Assembly (NCBI GenBank): GCA_937922705.1
Contig: CALAIW010000011.1
Span: forward strand, 1 to 35,379
DNA: 35,379 nucleotides
DNA from: an uncultured bacterium
Lineage (GTDB): Bacteria > Atribacterota > Atribacteria > Atribacterales > Caldatribacteriaceae
Reading direction: 5' to 3'
The translations under genes were made by a program, and so were the position numbers. Positions 1-7,974 of the stretch are shown piece after piece (position 1 is the first letter of the stretch; each line of letters opens with the position of its first letter). Below the pieces are notes generated by a model. That model did not search any database. It was not told the origin of the DNA and saw only the letters and a list, made by a program, of their open reading frames with translations.

Positions 1-19
1 CTCAAGGAGTGACTATCCT

Positions 20-787
20 ATGCTCTTTGCCGGTATTGATGTCGGTTCGCAGTCAACAGCCTGTGTCCTCTGGGATGGGCACAACATCCTGGGTTTTTCC
101 GTTCTCCCAAGCGGTGTAAACCCCAAAAAACGGGCCCAGGAAGTTTTAGAAAAAACCCTGGAAATAGCAGGAAAAAGAGGAAATCACTGTCTCATCGCCG
201 CCACAGGATATGGTCGCTATCAGGTCGAGGGTGCGCAACTCGTAGTGAGCGAGATTACTTGCCAAGCCAAGGGTGTTGCGTACTTTTTCCCTAAGGCGAA
301 GACCGTCATCGACATTGGGGGACAGGACAGCAAAATCATCCGCCTTGGAGAAGGAGGAAAAGTCCTTGATTTCGTCATGAACGATAAATGCGCTGCCGGA
401 ACAGGGCGGTTTCTAGAGCTTATGGCCCGGGTCCTCGAGATACACCTTGAGGACTATGGGGAACTCTTCACCCAGGCAAAAGAACGCCTTTCCCTTTCTC
501 ATACCTGTGCAGTTTTTGCCGAATCAGAACTTATTGGTTACATCGCTCAGGGGAAGAGAAAGGAAGACCTCGTACGAGCGGTAGCCGATGCGGTAGCTGA
601 GCGGGTCGCTGCACTTGGAGAACGCCTTGGAATTGTTCCTCCTCTTGTCGTAACCGGTGGAGTGGCAAAAAACAAGGCAGTACTCAGTCTTTTGGGGGAA
701 CGCTTGAAATGCCCAATTCTCGTTCCCAAAGAGCCACTTATGACCGCTGCTTTAGGGGCTTGCCTTTTGGCGGAGAAGAAAAGGTAA
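20..787 (+). CDS. 2-hydroxyacyl-CoA dehydratase activase (BadF/BadG/BcrA/BcrD ATPase family)
   Basis: This 255-residue protein is a homodimeric [4Fe-4S] ATPase of the HgdC/BcrA type. It passes one electron at low potential, driven by ATP hydrolysis, to a 2-hydroxyacyl-CoA dehydratase or benzoyl-CoA-reductase-like partner in the cytoplasm of anaerobes. Visible motifs are the N-terminal phosphate-1 loop GIDVGSQST (residues 5-13), DIGGQDSK (98-105), NDKCAAGTG (121-129) and VTGGVAKN (211-218). Cys124 and Cys163 fit the two cluster ligands per monomer. The length is normal for the family. The ATG at 20 follows AAGGAG at 4-9. A TGA at 10-12 in the reading CTC AAG GAG TGA could be the end of an upstream gene, plausibly the dehydratase subunit, but that lies outside the window. 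The true physiological partner cannot be named. Confidence 0.9.
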   Translation: MLFAGIDVGSQSTACVLWDGHNILGFSVLPSGVNPKKRAQEVLEKTLEIAGKRGNHCLIAATGYGRYQVEGAQLVVSEITCQAKGVAYFFPKAKTVIDIGGQDSKIIRLGEGGKVLDFVMNDKCAAGTGRFLELMARVLEIHLEDYGELFTQAKERLSLSHTCAVFAESELIGYIAQGKRKEDLVRAVADAVAERVAALGERLGIVPPLVVTGGVAKNKAVLSLLGERLKCPILVPKEPLMTAALGACLLAEKKR

Positions 788-983
788 AGAGCAGAGGAAC
801 TACCCGAGCATACCCCGCACCAAAAGGGAGACTTCCAACCCACCCACGGGGTTTTACCTCGTCATACGTTCCCCCAGGGGAGACCCAAGGAAAAGGCCTT
901 TCCTTCTCCTCTTCGGCTCGCGGAACAAGCACCTTACCTCTCCAGGAAAGGAGTATACCGCAAAGAAAACCCTATTTTCAAGT

Positions 984-1784
984 TCAAGTGGCAGACTTTA
1001 CTGGAACTAAAGTAACCCGGACCCCAAGATCTTCGAGTTTTTGGACTATTGTGGCATCAAGACCATCATCGGTGAAAATCTGGGAAAGCTTTGTAATCTC
1101 ACAAATCTTGAAAAAGGCCACTTCTTGAAACTTTCGGCTCTCCGCAACAAGAATAACCTCTTGAGCTGAGGTAACCATAACTTTTTTGAGGTGCGCTTCA
1201 AGCTCAAAGACATCGGCAAGATACCCCTCATCCACAAGGATTGCTCGAGCTCCCAGAAAAAGCTTATCGGCGTAGTAGTTCCGTACTGCGTTCTCCGCTT
1301 GGGGCCCAACAAAGGAAAAGGAAAGGGGATGCAGTGTTCCACCCGTGGCGATAATGTTAAAATTTGGCTGCCGAGCCAAACTCACACAGATATCCAGGGA
1401 GCTCGTGAGAATCGTAACCCTCTTTGCCGGATCAATGTTTCGGGCAACCTGCAAAGCCGTGGTGCTTGCATCAAAAATCACCGAGTCCCCATCTTCAATG
1501 ATCTTTGCCGCTTCTCTCCCAATAGCCTCTTTAACCTCTCGGTTGGTAATTTCCCGAAGTTCTACCGGAATCTCGACGTTACTCGTCTTTACCCGGGAGG
1601 CTCCGCCATAAATGCGCCGAAGAAGCCCCTGTTTTTCAAGGGCACGGAGGTCCTGACGGACGGTGTCTTCGCTCACCGTAAACATATTTGCCAGTTCCTT
1701 CACGGTAAGGGTTTGACGAACCCGTAGAGCTTCAAGAATTTTGAGTCGCCGTTCCTCAGCAATGAGACCCGCCTTCCTCGGCAT
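984..1784 (-). CDS. DeoR-family transcriptional regulator of the adjacent sugar ABC importer
   Basis: A 266-residue repressor-type protein. The N-terminal winged helix-turn-helix (about residues 8-60) carries the DeoR pattern RRLKILEAL, TVKELANMFTVSEDTVRQDL and LLRRIYGGA. It is followed by a DeoRC ligand domain with DASTTALQVARNI and a late GARAI..DEGYLADVFELE segment typical of sugar-phosphate sensing members. The ATG (1784-1782) lies 3 bases after the TAG of the upstream permease, so it is the last gene of the importer operon and is probably translationally coupled. By family precedent (DeoR-type RhaR beside rhaSTPQ in rhizobia) it most likely represses the operon promoter near 6479-6508 and responds to a phosphorylated sugar. 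That assignment is inference. Confidence 0.9.
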   Translation of the reverse strand: MPRKAGLIAEERRLKILEALRVRQTLTVKELANMFTVSEDTVRQDLRALEKQGLLRRIYGGASRVKTSNVEIPVELREITNREVKEAIGREAAKIIEDGDSVIFDASTTALQVARNIDPAKRVTILTSSLDICVSLARQPNFNIIATGGTLHPLSFSFVGPQAENAVRNYYADKLFLGARAILVDEGYLADVFELEAHLKKVMVTSAQEVILVAESRKFQEVAFFKICEITKLSQIFTDDGLDATIVQKLEDLGVRVTLVPVKSAT

Positions 1785-1787
1785 AGA

Positions 1788-2777
1788 CTACGAGACCACC
1801 GTCCTTTTCTTTCGGGACATGACAAGGTTTGGAATCATCACTACTCCAATAAGGACGACTCCAATGGCCACCATCATGACTTGACCTGGGATATTCCGAA
1901 GTCCCATACCGTAGCGTAAAAGTCGCATGAGAATAAAAGCTAGACAAGCTCCAAAGATACTCCCCTTTCCTCCAGAAGGGCTTGCACCCCCAAGAACGGC
2001 AATGGCAATGACTTCAAGTTCATAACCCGTAGCGACATTGGGTCGAGAGCTTCCAAGTTTTGAGGTCAGAAAAATTGCCGTCACCCCAGCCATAAGTCCA
2101 TTCAGGGTGAAGAGGATTTGCCGGATACGGGCTACCGGAACGCCCGAGAAAAGCGCCGCTGTCCGATTCGTTCCAATGGCAAAGACCTTGCGCCCAAAAG
2201 CGGTTCTGTGGAGCACAAGTCCATACACCAAAGCACAGGCAAAAAAAGCAGCAAGCATAAAGGGAATCCCCGTGTTTCCGATGTACCCCCAGGCAAGATA
2301 GGAGTACCAGGAGGGAAAACCGCTCACTGCTCTATCTCCGAGGAGAACATAGGCAATGCCCCGATAGAGGGAAAACCCCGCAAGAGTCACAATGATTGCT
2401 GAAAGGTTTGGAACCCGGGAAATGAGAAACCCGTTAAAGTATCCACAGGCTACTCCTACCCCAAGGGCTACAAGCATCGCAAGACCCATGGGAAGCCCTG
2501 CCTTGTGTGACAGAGCCATAAGTACAGAGGACAAGGCAGCAATAGAGGCCACAGAAATGTCAATGTCTCCAGCAACAAGGATCATGACCATAGAGAAGAC
2601 CATAAATCCTGCCTCAAGGAAGACCGACAAAGCGTCCATAAAACTCCGGTAGTTCCAGAAATACGGCGAAAGACGCACGTTAACGAAAAAGGCTCCGAGA
2701 ATGAGTACCAAAAGGAGCCATTCCCAGCGGAAAGAAAGGGACTTTGCTCGCTGCACACGAAGACTTTCAAGCTCCAT
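1788..2777 (-). CDS. Sugar ABC transporter permease, RbsC/RhaQ type (second permease)
   Basis: A 329-residue inner-membrane protein of the BPD_transp_2 family with about eight to ten hydrophobic segments. It has the family motifs GDIDISVASIAALSSV near residue 70 and a late EAA-like loop, AVLGGASPSGGKGSIFGA, near residue 265 that contacts the ATPase. The length matches ribose/rhamnose permeases (about 320-340). The start overlaps the end of the first permease gene by 11 bases (2767-2777), which indicates translational coupling. Two non-identical permeases plus one double-domain ATPase and a RhaS-like binding protein match the RhaSTPQ or Lsr arrangement rather than the ribose system, where a single RbsC is used. 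The substrate is therefore probably a deoxyhexose or related sugar, with moderate certainty. Confidence 0.88.
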   Translation of the reverse strand: MELESLRVQRAKSLSFRWEWLLLVLILGAFFVNVRLSPYFWNYRSFMDALSVFLEAGFMVFSMVMILVAGDIDISVASIAALSSVLMALSHKAGLPMGLAMLVALGVGVACGYFNGFLISRVPNLSAIIVTLAGFSLYRGIAYVLLGDRAVSGFPSWYSYLAWGYIGNTGIPFMLAAFFACALVYGLVLHRTAFGRKVFAIGTNRTAALFSGVPVARIRQILFTLNGLMAGVTAIFLTSKLGSSRPNVATGYELEVIAIAVLGGASPSGGKGSIFGACLAFILMRLLRYGMGLRNIPGQVMMVAIGVVLIGVVMIPNLVMSRKKRTVVS

Positions 2778-3780
2778 GGCGCACCATCCTCAGTTCCTCA
2801 CGCTGCCTGAGTTGCGCACGCTCTACGTTTCGGGCAACAGCAACATTCACAAGGGCAGCGACAAGAATGATCAGTCCTTGAAGCGCCATCCTCCAGAAAG
2901 GTGAAACCCGAATCATGGGAAGCGCGTTGTTGATGATGCCAATGGTAATCGCTCCAAGAAAAACACCTGGGATTGTTCCCGCTCCCCCAGAAATACTCAC
3001 TCCTCCAAGAACACAGGCAGCAACGACGGTAAGCACAAATCCTGCTGCGGTGTCATTCTGTGCCGAGGCATACCTTGCTACCCACATGACGCCTCCAAGA
3101 CCAGAAAGAGCCCCAGAAAGGGTATACACAAGCCAAATTACCCAATCGGTGTTAATGCCAATGATACGTGCCGCTTCGAGGTTGCTCCCTACGGCATAAA
3201 TTTCTCGCCCAGTACGAGTGTGATTCGCAAAATAGTAAAAGAGGAGGTATACCCCAAGGGCAATGGCAATGAGGTTAGAAAACCCAAGAACCCTCCCTGT
3301 AGCCAGGGCTTTAAAGGACTCGGGCATCTCGTGGGCGTCAATCCACTCACCCCGGCTTACAATGAAGGTAATTCCTCGGTAAATATACATCATGCTCAAG
3401 GTCGCAATAATGGGAAGCACCCTTCCCTTGGCAACAATAAGACCCGTTACAGCTCCAAGAAATCCTCCAAAGAGAAGGCCAAAAAGGAGCATAAAGACCG
3501 GGGAAAGATAAGGATTGTCTTTAATGATAATCCCTGCCACCATCCCCGTGAGAGCAAGGACCGATTCTGCTGAAAGGTCAATACCTCCGGTGACAAGAAC
3601 AAACATCATGCCCACGGCGACAACCGAAAGTACCGCAGTATCAAGGAGCATATCATGAAGGTTTCCCCAGGTGAGGAAGCGGGGGTTCCGGATACCAACA
3701 AGGATAGAAATGATAATGATAAATACAATGATACCAAGTTCTCGAAGACCTCGAATCTGTACCCCACCTCCTTTACGCAT
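2767..3780 (-). CDS. Sugar ABC transporter permease, RbsC/RhaP type (first permease)
   Basis: This is a polytopic permease of the same family as its neighbour, with GGIDLSAESVLALTGMV near residue 65 and ACVLGGVSISGGAGTIPG near residue 260 as the ATPase-coupling loop. It pairs with the second permease to make a heterodimeric channel. The start is uncertain. A GTG at 3789 and an ATG at 3780 both lie inside the end of the ATPase gene. The best Shine-Dalgarno (AAAGGAGGTG), however, begins right at the ATPase stop and points to codon ATT at about 3759, where no ATG, GTG or TTG exists in frame. ATG 3780 is used here, with a weaker AAGGTGG about 9 bases upstream. If translation begins at the ATT, the protein would be about seven residues shorter. 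Confidence 0.86.
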   Translation of the reverse strand: MRKGGGVQIRGLRELGIIVFIIIISILVGIRNPRFLTWGNLHDMLLDTAVLSVVAVGMMFVLVTGGIDLSAESVLALTGMVAGIIIKDNPYLSPVFMLLFGLLFGGFLGAVTGLIVAKGRVLPIIATLSMMYIYRGITFIVSRGEWIDAHEMPESFKALATGRVLGFSNLIAIALGVYLLFYYFANHTRTGREIYAVGSNLEAARIIGINTDWVIWLVYTLSGALSGLGGVMWVARYASAQNDTAAGFVLTVVAACVLGGVSISGGAGTIPGVFLGAITIGIINNALPMIRVSPFWRMALQGLIILVAALVNVAVARNVERAQLRQREELRMVRHGA

Positions 3781-5320
3781 AGTCCACACCCACCTTCTCC
3801 TTCTTTTGGAGTTTTGCCCAGTTCACGTTCACGGCCATCTCCATAATCTTTTCTTGGGTCGCTTCTTCCCGCGTCAGTATTCCACTCACCCGTCCTTCAC
3901 ACATCACAAGAATGCGGTCACTCATGCCAAGGATTTCGGGCATCTCTGAAGAAATCATGATGATGCCAAACCCCTCCTGGGCAAGGTCAGACATAATCTG
4001 GTGGATAGCCGCTTTTGCTCCCACATCGATGCCATGAGTGGGCTCATCAAGAATGAGAATACGAAGCCTTGCGGCAAGAAGCTTTGCCACAACGACCTTT
4101 TGCTGGTTTCCCCCCGAGAGAGAACTCACCAGGCTAAAGATTGAGGGGGCTTTAATCTTCAAAAGCTCAAGCATTTTCGAAGAGACCTCGTATTCTCGCT
4201 CCGGCTGAAGCCAACCACGTCGGGTGAGCGAGTCAAGAATAGCAATAGTAATGTTATCGTTGATACTCATGGGAAGGAAAAGTCCCTGTTGGAGGCGATC
4301 TTCCGGTAAGTACCCAATGCCGCAGGCTATGGCATCAAGAGGACTTCGGATGGTTACTTCTTTCCCTTCGACGAAAATCTTCCCCCGATCCGCCGGGGCA
4401 ATACCAAAAAGAGCATGAGCCACTTCGGTACGCCCTGAACCCACAAGACCACTTACCCCAAGAATCTCCCCTGCGTGAAGGGTAAAAGAGACATTCGAAA
4501 AGTACCCCGTTTTGGAAAGTCCCTCCACTCGGAGGAGTTCTCTCCCAGGGGTGACCCAAGCTTTGGGGAAGAGCTGGGTAATTTCGCGACCTACCATGGC
4601 CCGGACGAGGTCTCTCTCCGAAATATCCTTGACCATCCAGGTTCCAACTTTTTTCCCATCGCGAAGAACAGTAACCCTGTCAGCCACTTCGTAAATATCC
4701 TCGAACCGGTGGGAGATAAAAATAATCGCCGTACCCTGAGACTTGAGTTCCCGCATAATTCGGTAGAGTTCCTCGGCTTCACGCTTCGTCAAGGCAGCAG
4801 TGGGCTCATCCATGATGAGAATCTGGGCATTAATAGAGAGTGCTTTGGCAATCTCTACAATTTGTTTCTGAGCAGTACTCAAAGTGCCTACCGGAGTTAT
4901 AGGGTCAAGGTCAGAGCCGAGAGATTTCAAGAGTTCCCGAGCCCTATCGTGCATCCTTTTCCAGTCAAGACGCCTCGAGAAAGGGCGCAAAAAGGGATGA
5001 CCCAAGAAGATGTTCTCAGTAATGGAAAGGTGGGGGAATGAAGCTGGTTGCTGGTACACTGCAGCTATCTGGTAGCGGCTTGCAACTGTTGGGTTTGGGA
5101 TGGTAACTTTTTGCCCTCGCCAGAAAATTTCTCCCTCATCTGGCTGGTGGACCCCAGTAATGATTTTGATAAGAGTGGATTTTCCTGCACCATTCTCTCC
5201 CACAAGAGCGTGGATTTCACCGGTTTCAAGGTCAAAATCCACCCGTTCAAGGGCTCTGATTCCCGGGAAAAACTTTGAGACTCCCCGAAGCTCAAGGATA
5301 CGCTCGCCCAAAAGCCTCAC
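3773..5320 (-). CDS. Sugar ABC transporter ATP-binding protein, double ATPase domain (RbsA/RhaT type)
   Basis: This 515-residue protein has two fused nucleotide-binding domains and energises import through the two neighbouring permeases. Domain 1 (about 8-245) has Walker A GENGAGKST, the signature-like LSTAQKQIVEIAKAL, and Walker B ILIMDEPTAAL. Domain 2 (about 260-500) has the degenerate Walker A typical of this family (SGLVGSGRTEV), an intact signature LSGGNQQKVVVAKLL and Walker B ILILDEPTHGIDVGA. So one ATP site is canonical and one degenerate, as in RbsA. The GTG at 5320 gives the longest frame; a TTG at 5311 has better spacing from GAGGTGA and would give a start reading MGERILELRG, closer to family norms. 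The gene follows the binding-protein gene after an attenuator-like hairpin. Confidence 0.93.
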   Translation of the reverse strand: MRLLGERILELRGVSKFFPGIRALERVDFDLETGEIHALVGENGAGKSTLIKIITGVHQPDEGEIFWRGQKVTIPNPTVASRYQIAAVYQQPASFPHLSITENIFLGHPFLRPFSRRLDWKRMHDRARELLKSLGSDLDPITPVGTLSTAQKQIVEIAKALSINAQILIMDEPTAALTKREAEELYRIMRELKSQGTAIIFISHRFEDIYEVADRVTVLRDGKKVGTWMVKDISERDLVRAMVGREITQLFPKAWVTPGRELLRVEGLSKTGYFSNVSFTLHAGEILGVSGLVGSGRTEVAHALFGIAPADRGKIFVEGKEVTIRSPLDAIACGIGYLPEDRLQQGLFLPMSINDNITIAILDSLTRRGWLQPEREYEVSSKMLELLKIKAPSIFSLVSSLSGGNQQKVVVAKLLAARLRILILDEPTHGIDVGAKAAIHQIMSDLAQEGFGIIMISSEMPEILGMSDRILVMCEGRVSGILTREEATQEKIMEMAVNVNWAKLQKKEKVGVDYA

Positions 5321-5323
5321 CTC

Positions 5324-5357
5324 ACAAAAAAGCGGGGCAGGGAGTCACCCTGCCCCG
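5324..5357 (-). terminator. Hairpin plus T-tract between binding-protein and ATPase genes (attenuator)
   Basis: A perfect 10-base stem, CGGGGCAGGG (5333-5342) with CCCTGCCCCG (5348-5357), closes a 5-base loop. Read on the minus strand it is followed at once by GCTTTTTTG (5332-5324). This is a textbook rho-independent terminator inside the operon, 15 bases after the stop of the binding-protein gene. Partial read-through would give excess binding protein over membrane components. The hairpin also protects the 3' end of the first cistron. Confidence 0.85.
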
Positions 5358-5371
5358 GGGGAAAATGCGCA

Positions 5372-6376
5372 TCAGAAAACGTCTTTCCATTCGTCAATAT
5401 TGGAGGCATCAAAGCGGAACGGAGGCCCAAGAAGAACTTCGGTTCCACCGTCTTGAGACTTCCGAATGGTGTACTCACCGAGCCGTCCTGCGGTAAAGGT
5501 TTCGCCCTCTTTGCCAGTGATTGTTCCTTCACAGAGAAGCCCAGCAACATATGTTGCAAGGTACCCTAAATCCACCGGGTTCCAGAGGAAGAAAGCTTCA
5601 CAAGCACCGTTTTTGACCCACTCAGCCATCTCGCTTGGGAGACCAAGGCCGGTGAGTTTAACCTTCCCAATGAGTCCAGCATCGGTTATGGCTTTTGCCG
5701 TTGCGCTCACCCCGACAGTGGTTGGAGAAATAATGCCTTTGAGGTCGGGATACGACTTGAAAAGACCCATAGCCTCGTTGTAGCTTTTGTCTCGCAGGTC
5801 ATCGCCATAGACGATAGCCGCAAGGCGCATTTTAGCGTATTTCGGGTCTTTGAGTTCTTCTTGCATGTACCGGATCCAGGTATTCTGGTTGGTCATCGTA
5901 GCTGCCGCAGAGAGAATGGCAATCTCCCCTTCGTACCCAATCATTTCAGCAATGGCCTGAACCTGGAGTTTTCCAATTTGCTCTGCATCGGCCTGGTTCA
6001 CGTGGACAATGCGGCCCTCGGGATTTACTGCAGAGTCAAAGGAAATGACTTTAATGCCATTGGCCATGGCTTTTTTGAGCACTGGCACCAGGGCATCAAA
6101 GTCATTGGCGCTGACACAAATAGCATTGACTCTTTGCGCAATGAAGTTCTCAATGATTTCAATCTGACCCTCAACTGTTGGCGTTGGTGGCCCCTGGAAG
6201 ATAAAGGTGTTTCCAAGTGCATCTGCCGCTTCCTGACCACCCCGAGCGCAGGCCTCAAAGAATGGATTGCCAACATTTTTGACCAGCATAGCAATGGTAA
6301 ATCCTTTTGCCAGAGCAAAAGAGGAGAACACACTCACAAGAAGCAATACACTCAGAATAACGAGGCTTTTCTTCAT
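5372..6376 (-). CDS. Periplasmic sugar-binding protein, RhaS-like (rhamnose/AI-2/ribose family)
   Basis: A 334-residue precursor with a clear Sec signal peptide (KK followed by a hydrophobic run ending FALAKG, cleavage about residue 22-24). The mature part is a Peripla_BP_4 fold. I recognise RhaS-type segments: SPTTVGVSATAKAI, a GLGLPSEMAEWVKNG stretch, then FLWNPVDLGYLAT, and a C-terminus ending FDASNIDEWKDVF. These fit the rhamnose-binding subfamily better than LsrB or RbsB. ATG 6376 is preferred over GTG 6382 because AAGGGGG sits about 9 bases upstream of it. It is the first gene of the importer operon and has its own promoter and leader hairpin. No rhamnose isomerase, kinase or aldolase lies next to it, so the actual ligand is inferred only from similarity. 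Confidence 0.85.
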   Translation of the reverse strand: MKKSLVILSVLLLVSVFSSFALAKGFTIAMLVKNVGNPFFEACARGGQEAADALGNTFIFQGPPTPTVEGQIEIIENFIAQRVNAICVSANDFDALVPVLKKAMANGIKVISFDSAVNPEGRIVHVNQADAEQIGKLQVQAIAEMIGYEGEIAILSAAATMTNQNTWIRYMQEELKDPKYAKMRLAAIVYGDDLRDKSYNEAMGLFKSYPDLKGIISPTTVGVSATAKAITDAGLIGKVKLTGLGLPSEMAEWVKNGACEAFFLWNPVDLGYLATYVAGLLCEGTITGKEGETFTAGRLGEYTIRKSQDGGTEVLLGPPFRFDASNIDEWKDVF

Positions 6377-6394
6377 AAACACAACCCCCTTCTT

Positions 6395-6411
6395 TCAGAA
6401 GTTTTTTCTGA
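6395..6411 (-). promoter_or_regulatory. Leader hairpin just upstream of the binding-protein ribosome binding site
   Basis: TCAGAA (6395-6400) and TTCTGA (6406-6411) form a 6-base stem around a 5-base loop in the 5' leader, a few bases before the AAGAAGGGGG ribosome binding site on the minus strand. It could stabilise the leader or modulate translation of the binding-protein gene. It is A/T-rich and modest. Confidence 0.4.
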
Positions 6412-6478
6412 GGAAAGCTAAACTATACCCAAGTTATATCGTTATTTTCTCCCACCTCCCCAACCATTTTCTAGAAAA

Positions 6479-6508
6479 ATTTTAGGATATTTAGCAAACA
6501 GCTGTCAA
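6479..6508 (-). promoter_or_regulatory. Sigma-70-type promoter of the RhaS-like importer operon
   Basis: On the minus strand TTGACA (6508-6503) and TAAAAT (6484-6479) are separated by 18 bases. This is a full -35 match and a five-of-six -10 match. Transcription would start near 6472, leaving a leader of about 95 nt before ATG 6376. No other promoter of similar quality was seen within the operon. Confidence 0.75.
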
Positions 6509-6531
6509 CATTCTAAGGGAAGAAAACCATT

Positions 6532-7629
6532 TTAAGGGATATTAAGAGGAAAAGAAGATGGAAAACGCAGGAAATTTGCCCCAATTATCTGATACTCTTT
6601 CCGGATTTTTTCGAATTCTGTACCTTCACCATGCCCAACAATCCATCGGTACAGCTTTACATGTAACCGCTCAAGCCGAAAAGGTCTCCCAGCAAGGAGG
6701 GCCTCTGCTTCTTCAAGAAGTGCTAAAGCCCTGTTTTTTCGTCCCTCAAGAAACGCGATTTCCGCCATCGAGAGGCAATAGTACACCCTTCCTCGAGTGT
6801 CTTGCGTTTTAGTGAAGAGCTTTTGTGCTTCCTCAAATTTCTCTTGAGCCTCAGAAAATCGCCCAAGAACCTTAAGGGCTGTCCCCCAGGACCACAAGGT
6901 CCAGGCATAGGAAACCTCGTCACCGATTTCCTCATAGAGTTTGGCCGCTTTTTGGAAGTATTCCAAGGCTTTTGGAAAATGCCCCATCATCCGGTGGGCA
7001 TTCCCTACACCACAGAAGGAATACGCCTGCCCAAAACGATCTCCAATCTCGTGGAAGAGAGCATTCGCCGTACTATAGTGGTACAGTGAACGCTCAAAGT
7101 TCCCTGCTACTCGCTCAAGACCCCCAAGGCCGCAGTGGCAATACCCAAGACCTGAAGGATCGTCACAGTGCTCAAAAAAGAAAAGGGCTTCGGTGAACAC
7201 CTCTCGTGCCTTTTTCAGTTCTCCCATAACCCGGAAAAGCCCGCCCAAGGCCCAGAGGGTAAAGGCTTCTCCTTCCGGGTCATCGTATTCCTCGTATATC
7301 TCCCGAGCCTTCTCGAAATTCCTAAAAGCCTCCTCAAGCTCTCCAAGCCCCCGCTGGGCCAATCCAAGACCAACAAGGCTGTCCGCAACTTCAAGGTCAT
7401 CCCCCACCTCTTGTGCAACCTCGAGAGCCTTGCTATAGGCGCTCTTTGCCTCCTCAAAATTCCCTACCATGCGCAGACAGTCTCCAAGACGCCTCAAAAG
7501 GAGGAGTCTCAGAGCAGAGTCAGAGAGGGGGACAACCTCAAGAGCTTGACGGAAAGTTTCTACCGCCTTTCGAAACTGCGACGTTGCTCGAAATTCTTCT
7601 CCTCTTTCGTAAAGCTCTTTGGCATCCAT
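6532..7629 (-). CDS. Tetratricopeptide-repeat protein, function unknown
   Basis: A soluble protein of about 365 residues made almost entirely of TPR units. Eight or so 34-40-residue repeats are visible, each with a G-x-F/L-x-x-A-x-x-x-[FY]-x-x-A pattern (for example GNFEEAKSAYSKALEVA, GELKKAREVFTEALFFF, GRFSEAQEKFEEAQKLF). The repeats with ...YxxxGD endings resemble the GPSM/LGN-Rapsn type that binds peptides. There is no signal peptide and no catalytic domain. ATG 7629 is chosen; a longer frame from 7656 would run through the -10 element. The gene is divergent from the mgsA remnant and ends just before the importer promoter. A scaffold or protein-interaction role is all that can be supported. 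Confidence 0.8.
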   Translation of the reverse strand: MDAKELYERGEEFRATSQFRKAVETFRQALEVVPLSDSALRLLLLRRLGDCLRMVGNFEEAKSAYSKALEVAQEVGDDLEVADSLVGLGLAQRGLGELEEAFRNFEKAREIYEEYDDPEGEAFTLWALGGLFRVMGELKKAREVFTEALFFFEHCDDPSGLGYCHCGLGGLERVAGNFERSLYHYSTANALFHEIGDRFGQAYSFCGVGNAHRMMGHFPKALEYFQKAAKLYEEIGDEVSYAWTLWSWGTALKVLGRFSEAQEKFEEAQKLFTKTQDTRGRVYYCLSMAEIAFLEGRKNRALALLEEAEALLAGRPFRLERLHVKLYRWIVGHGEGTEFEKIRKEYQIIGANFLRFPSSFPLNIP

Positions 7630-7638
7630 AGCACCTCT

Positions 7639-7657
7639 ATTATACCCATGGTACAAT
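7639..7657. promoter_or_regulatory. Divergent -10 elements between the TPR gene and the mgsA remnant
   Basis: On the minus strand TATAAT (7644-7639) lies only 9 bases before the TPR ATG at 7629, so the transcript would have little or no leader. On the plus strand TACAAT (7652-7657) would start a transcript near 7665 reading into the mgsA remnant and serpin. Convincing -35 elements are not seen for either. Confidence 0.45.
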
Positions 7658-7687
7658 GGTAGCGGAAGTTTCCTTGAGGTGAGCGCT

Positions 7688-7962
7688 ATGAAATACAGTG
7701 AAATCCCTATGAAAGCCCAAAAATCTCTTGCCCTTATTGCTCACGACAACAAAAAAGAAGAACTTCCGGGACCCCTTGAGCCCTACCTCATGACCCTGAT
7801 GTCCAAGCACTCTTTCGTATTGCTGTTGTTTGGAACATCCCTTTTGCTTGTAATCGGGCTTCGGCAGACTTCCTCATCTCTTCACCTCTTATGCACGGGG
7901 AGTACAAGCGCCTTGTCCCCGAGTACTCAAGCTACCGTGAGCGCCTCAAGGTAAAAGAATAG
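7688..7962 (+). pseudogene. mgsA: Methylglyoxal synthase remnant with internal deletion and frameshifts
   Basis: The gene starts normally: ATG 7688 behind GAGGTGA, then an MgsA N-terminus including SLALIAHDNKKEEL. The reading then jumps to a segment in the next frame around 7767 (RDPLSP, equivalent to the RDPL of MgsA just before the PHEPDV segment). It jumps frame again at 7789, where [20 protein letters not shown], then [15 protein letters not shown], continues to a stop at 7962. Compared with the usual 120-140 residues, about 63 residues in the middle are missing. They include the GTTG phosphate-binding part and the GPLGGDQQ segment with the catalytic aspartate. The first frame would run on into unrelated residues to about 7954. 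The enzyme, which converts dihydroxyacetone phosphate to methylglyoxal, cannot be made from this locus. The remnant keeps an intact promoter and leads into the serpin gene 12 bases later. Confidence 0.85.
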
Positions 7963-7974
7963 GAGGGGAAAGCA

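Noticed and set aside
837-905. Two weak hairpins between the convergent activase and DeoR genes (AACCC/GGGTT followed by TT, and AAGGAAA/TTTCCTT)
   Set aside because: Stems are 5-7 bases and neither has a proper T-run on the correct strand, so no terminator is called although one is expected here.
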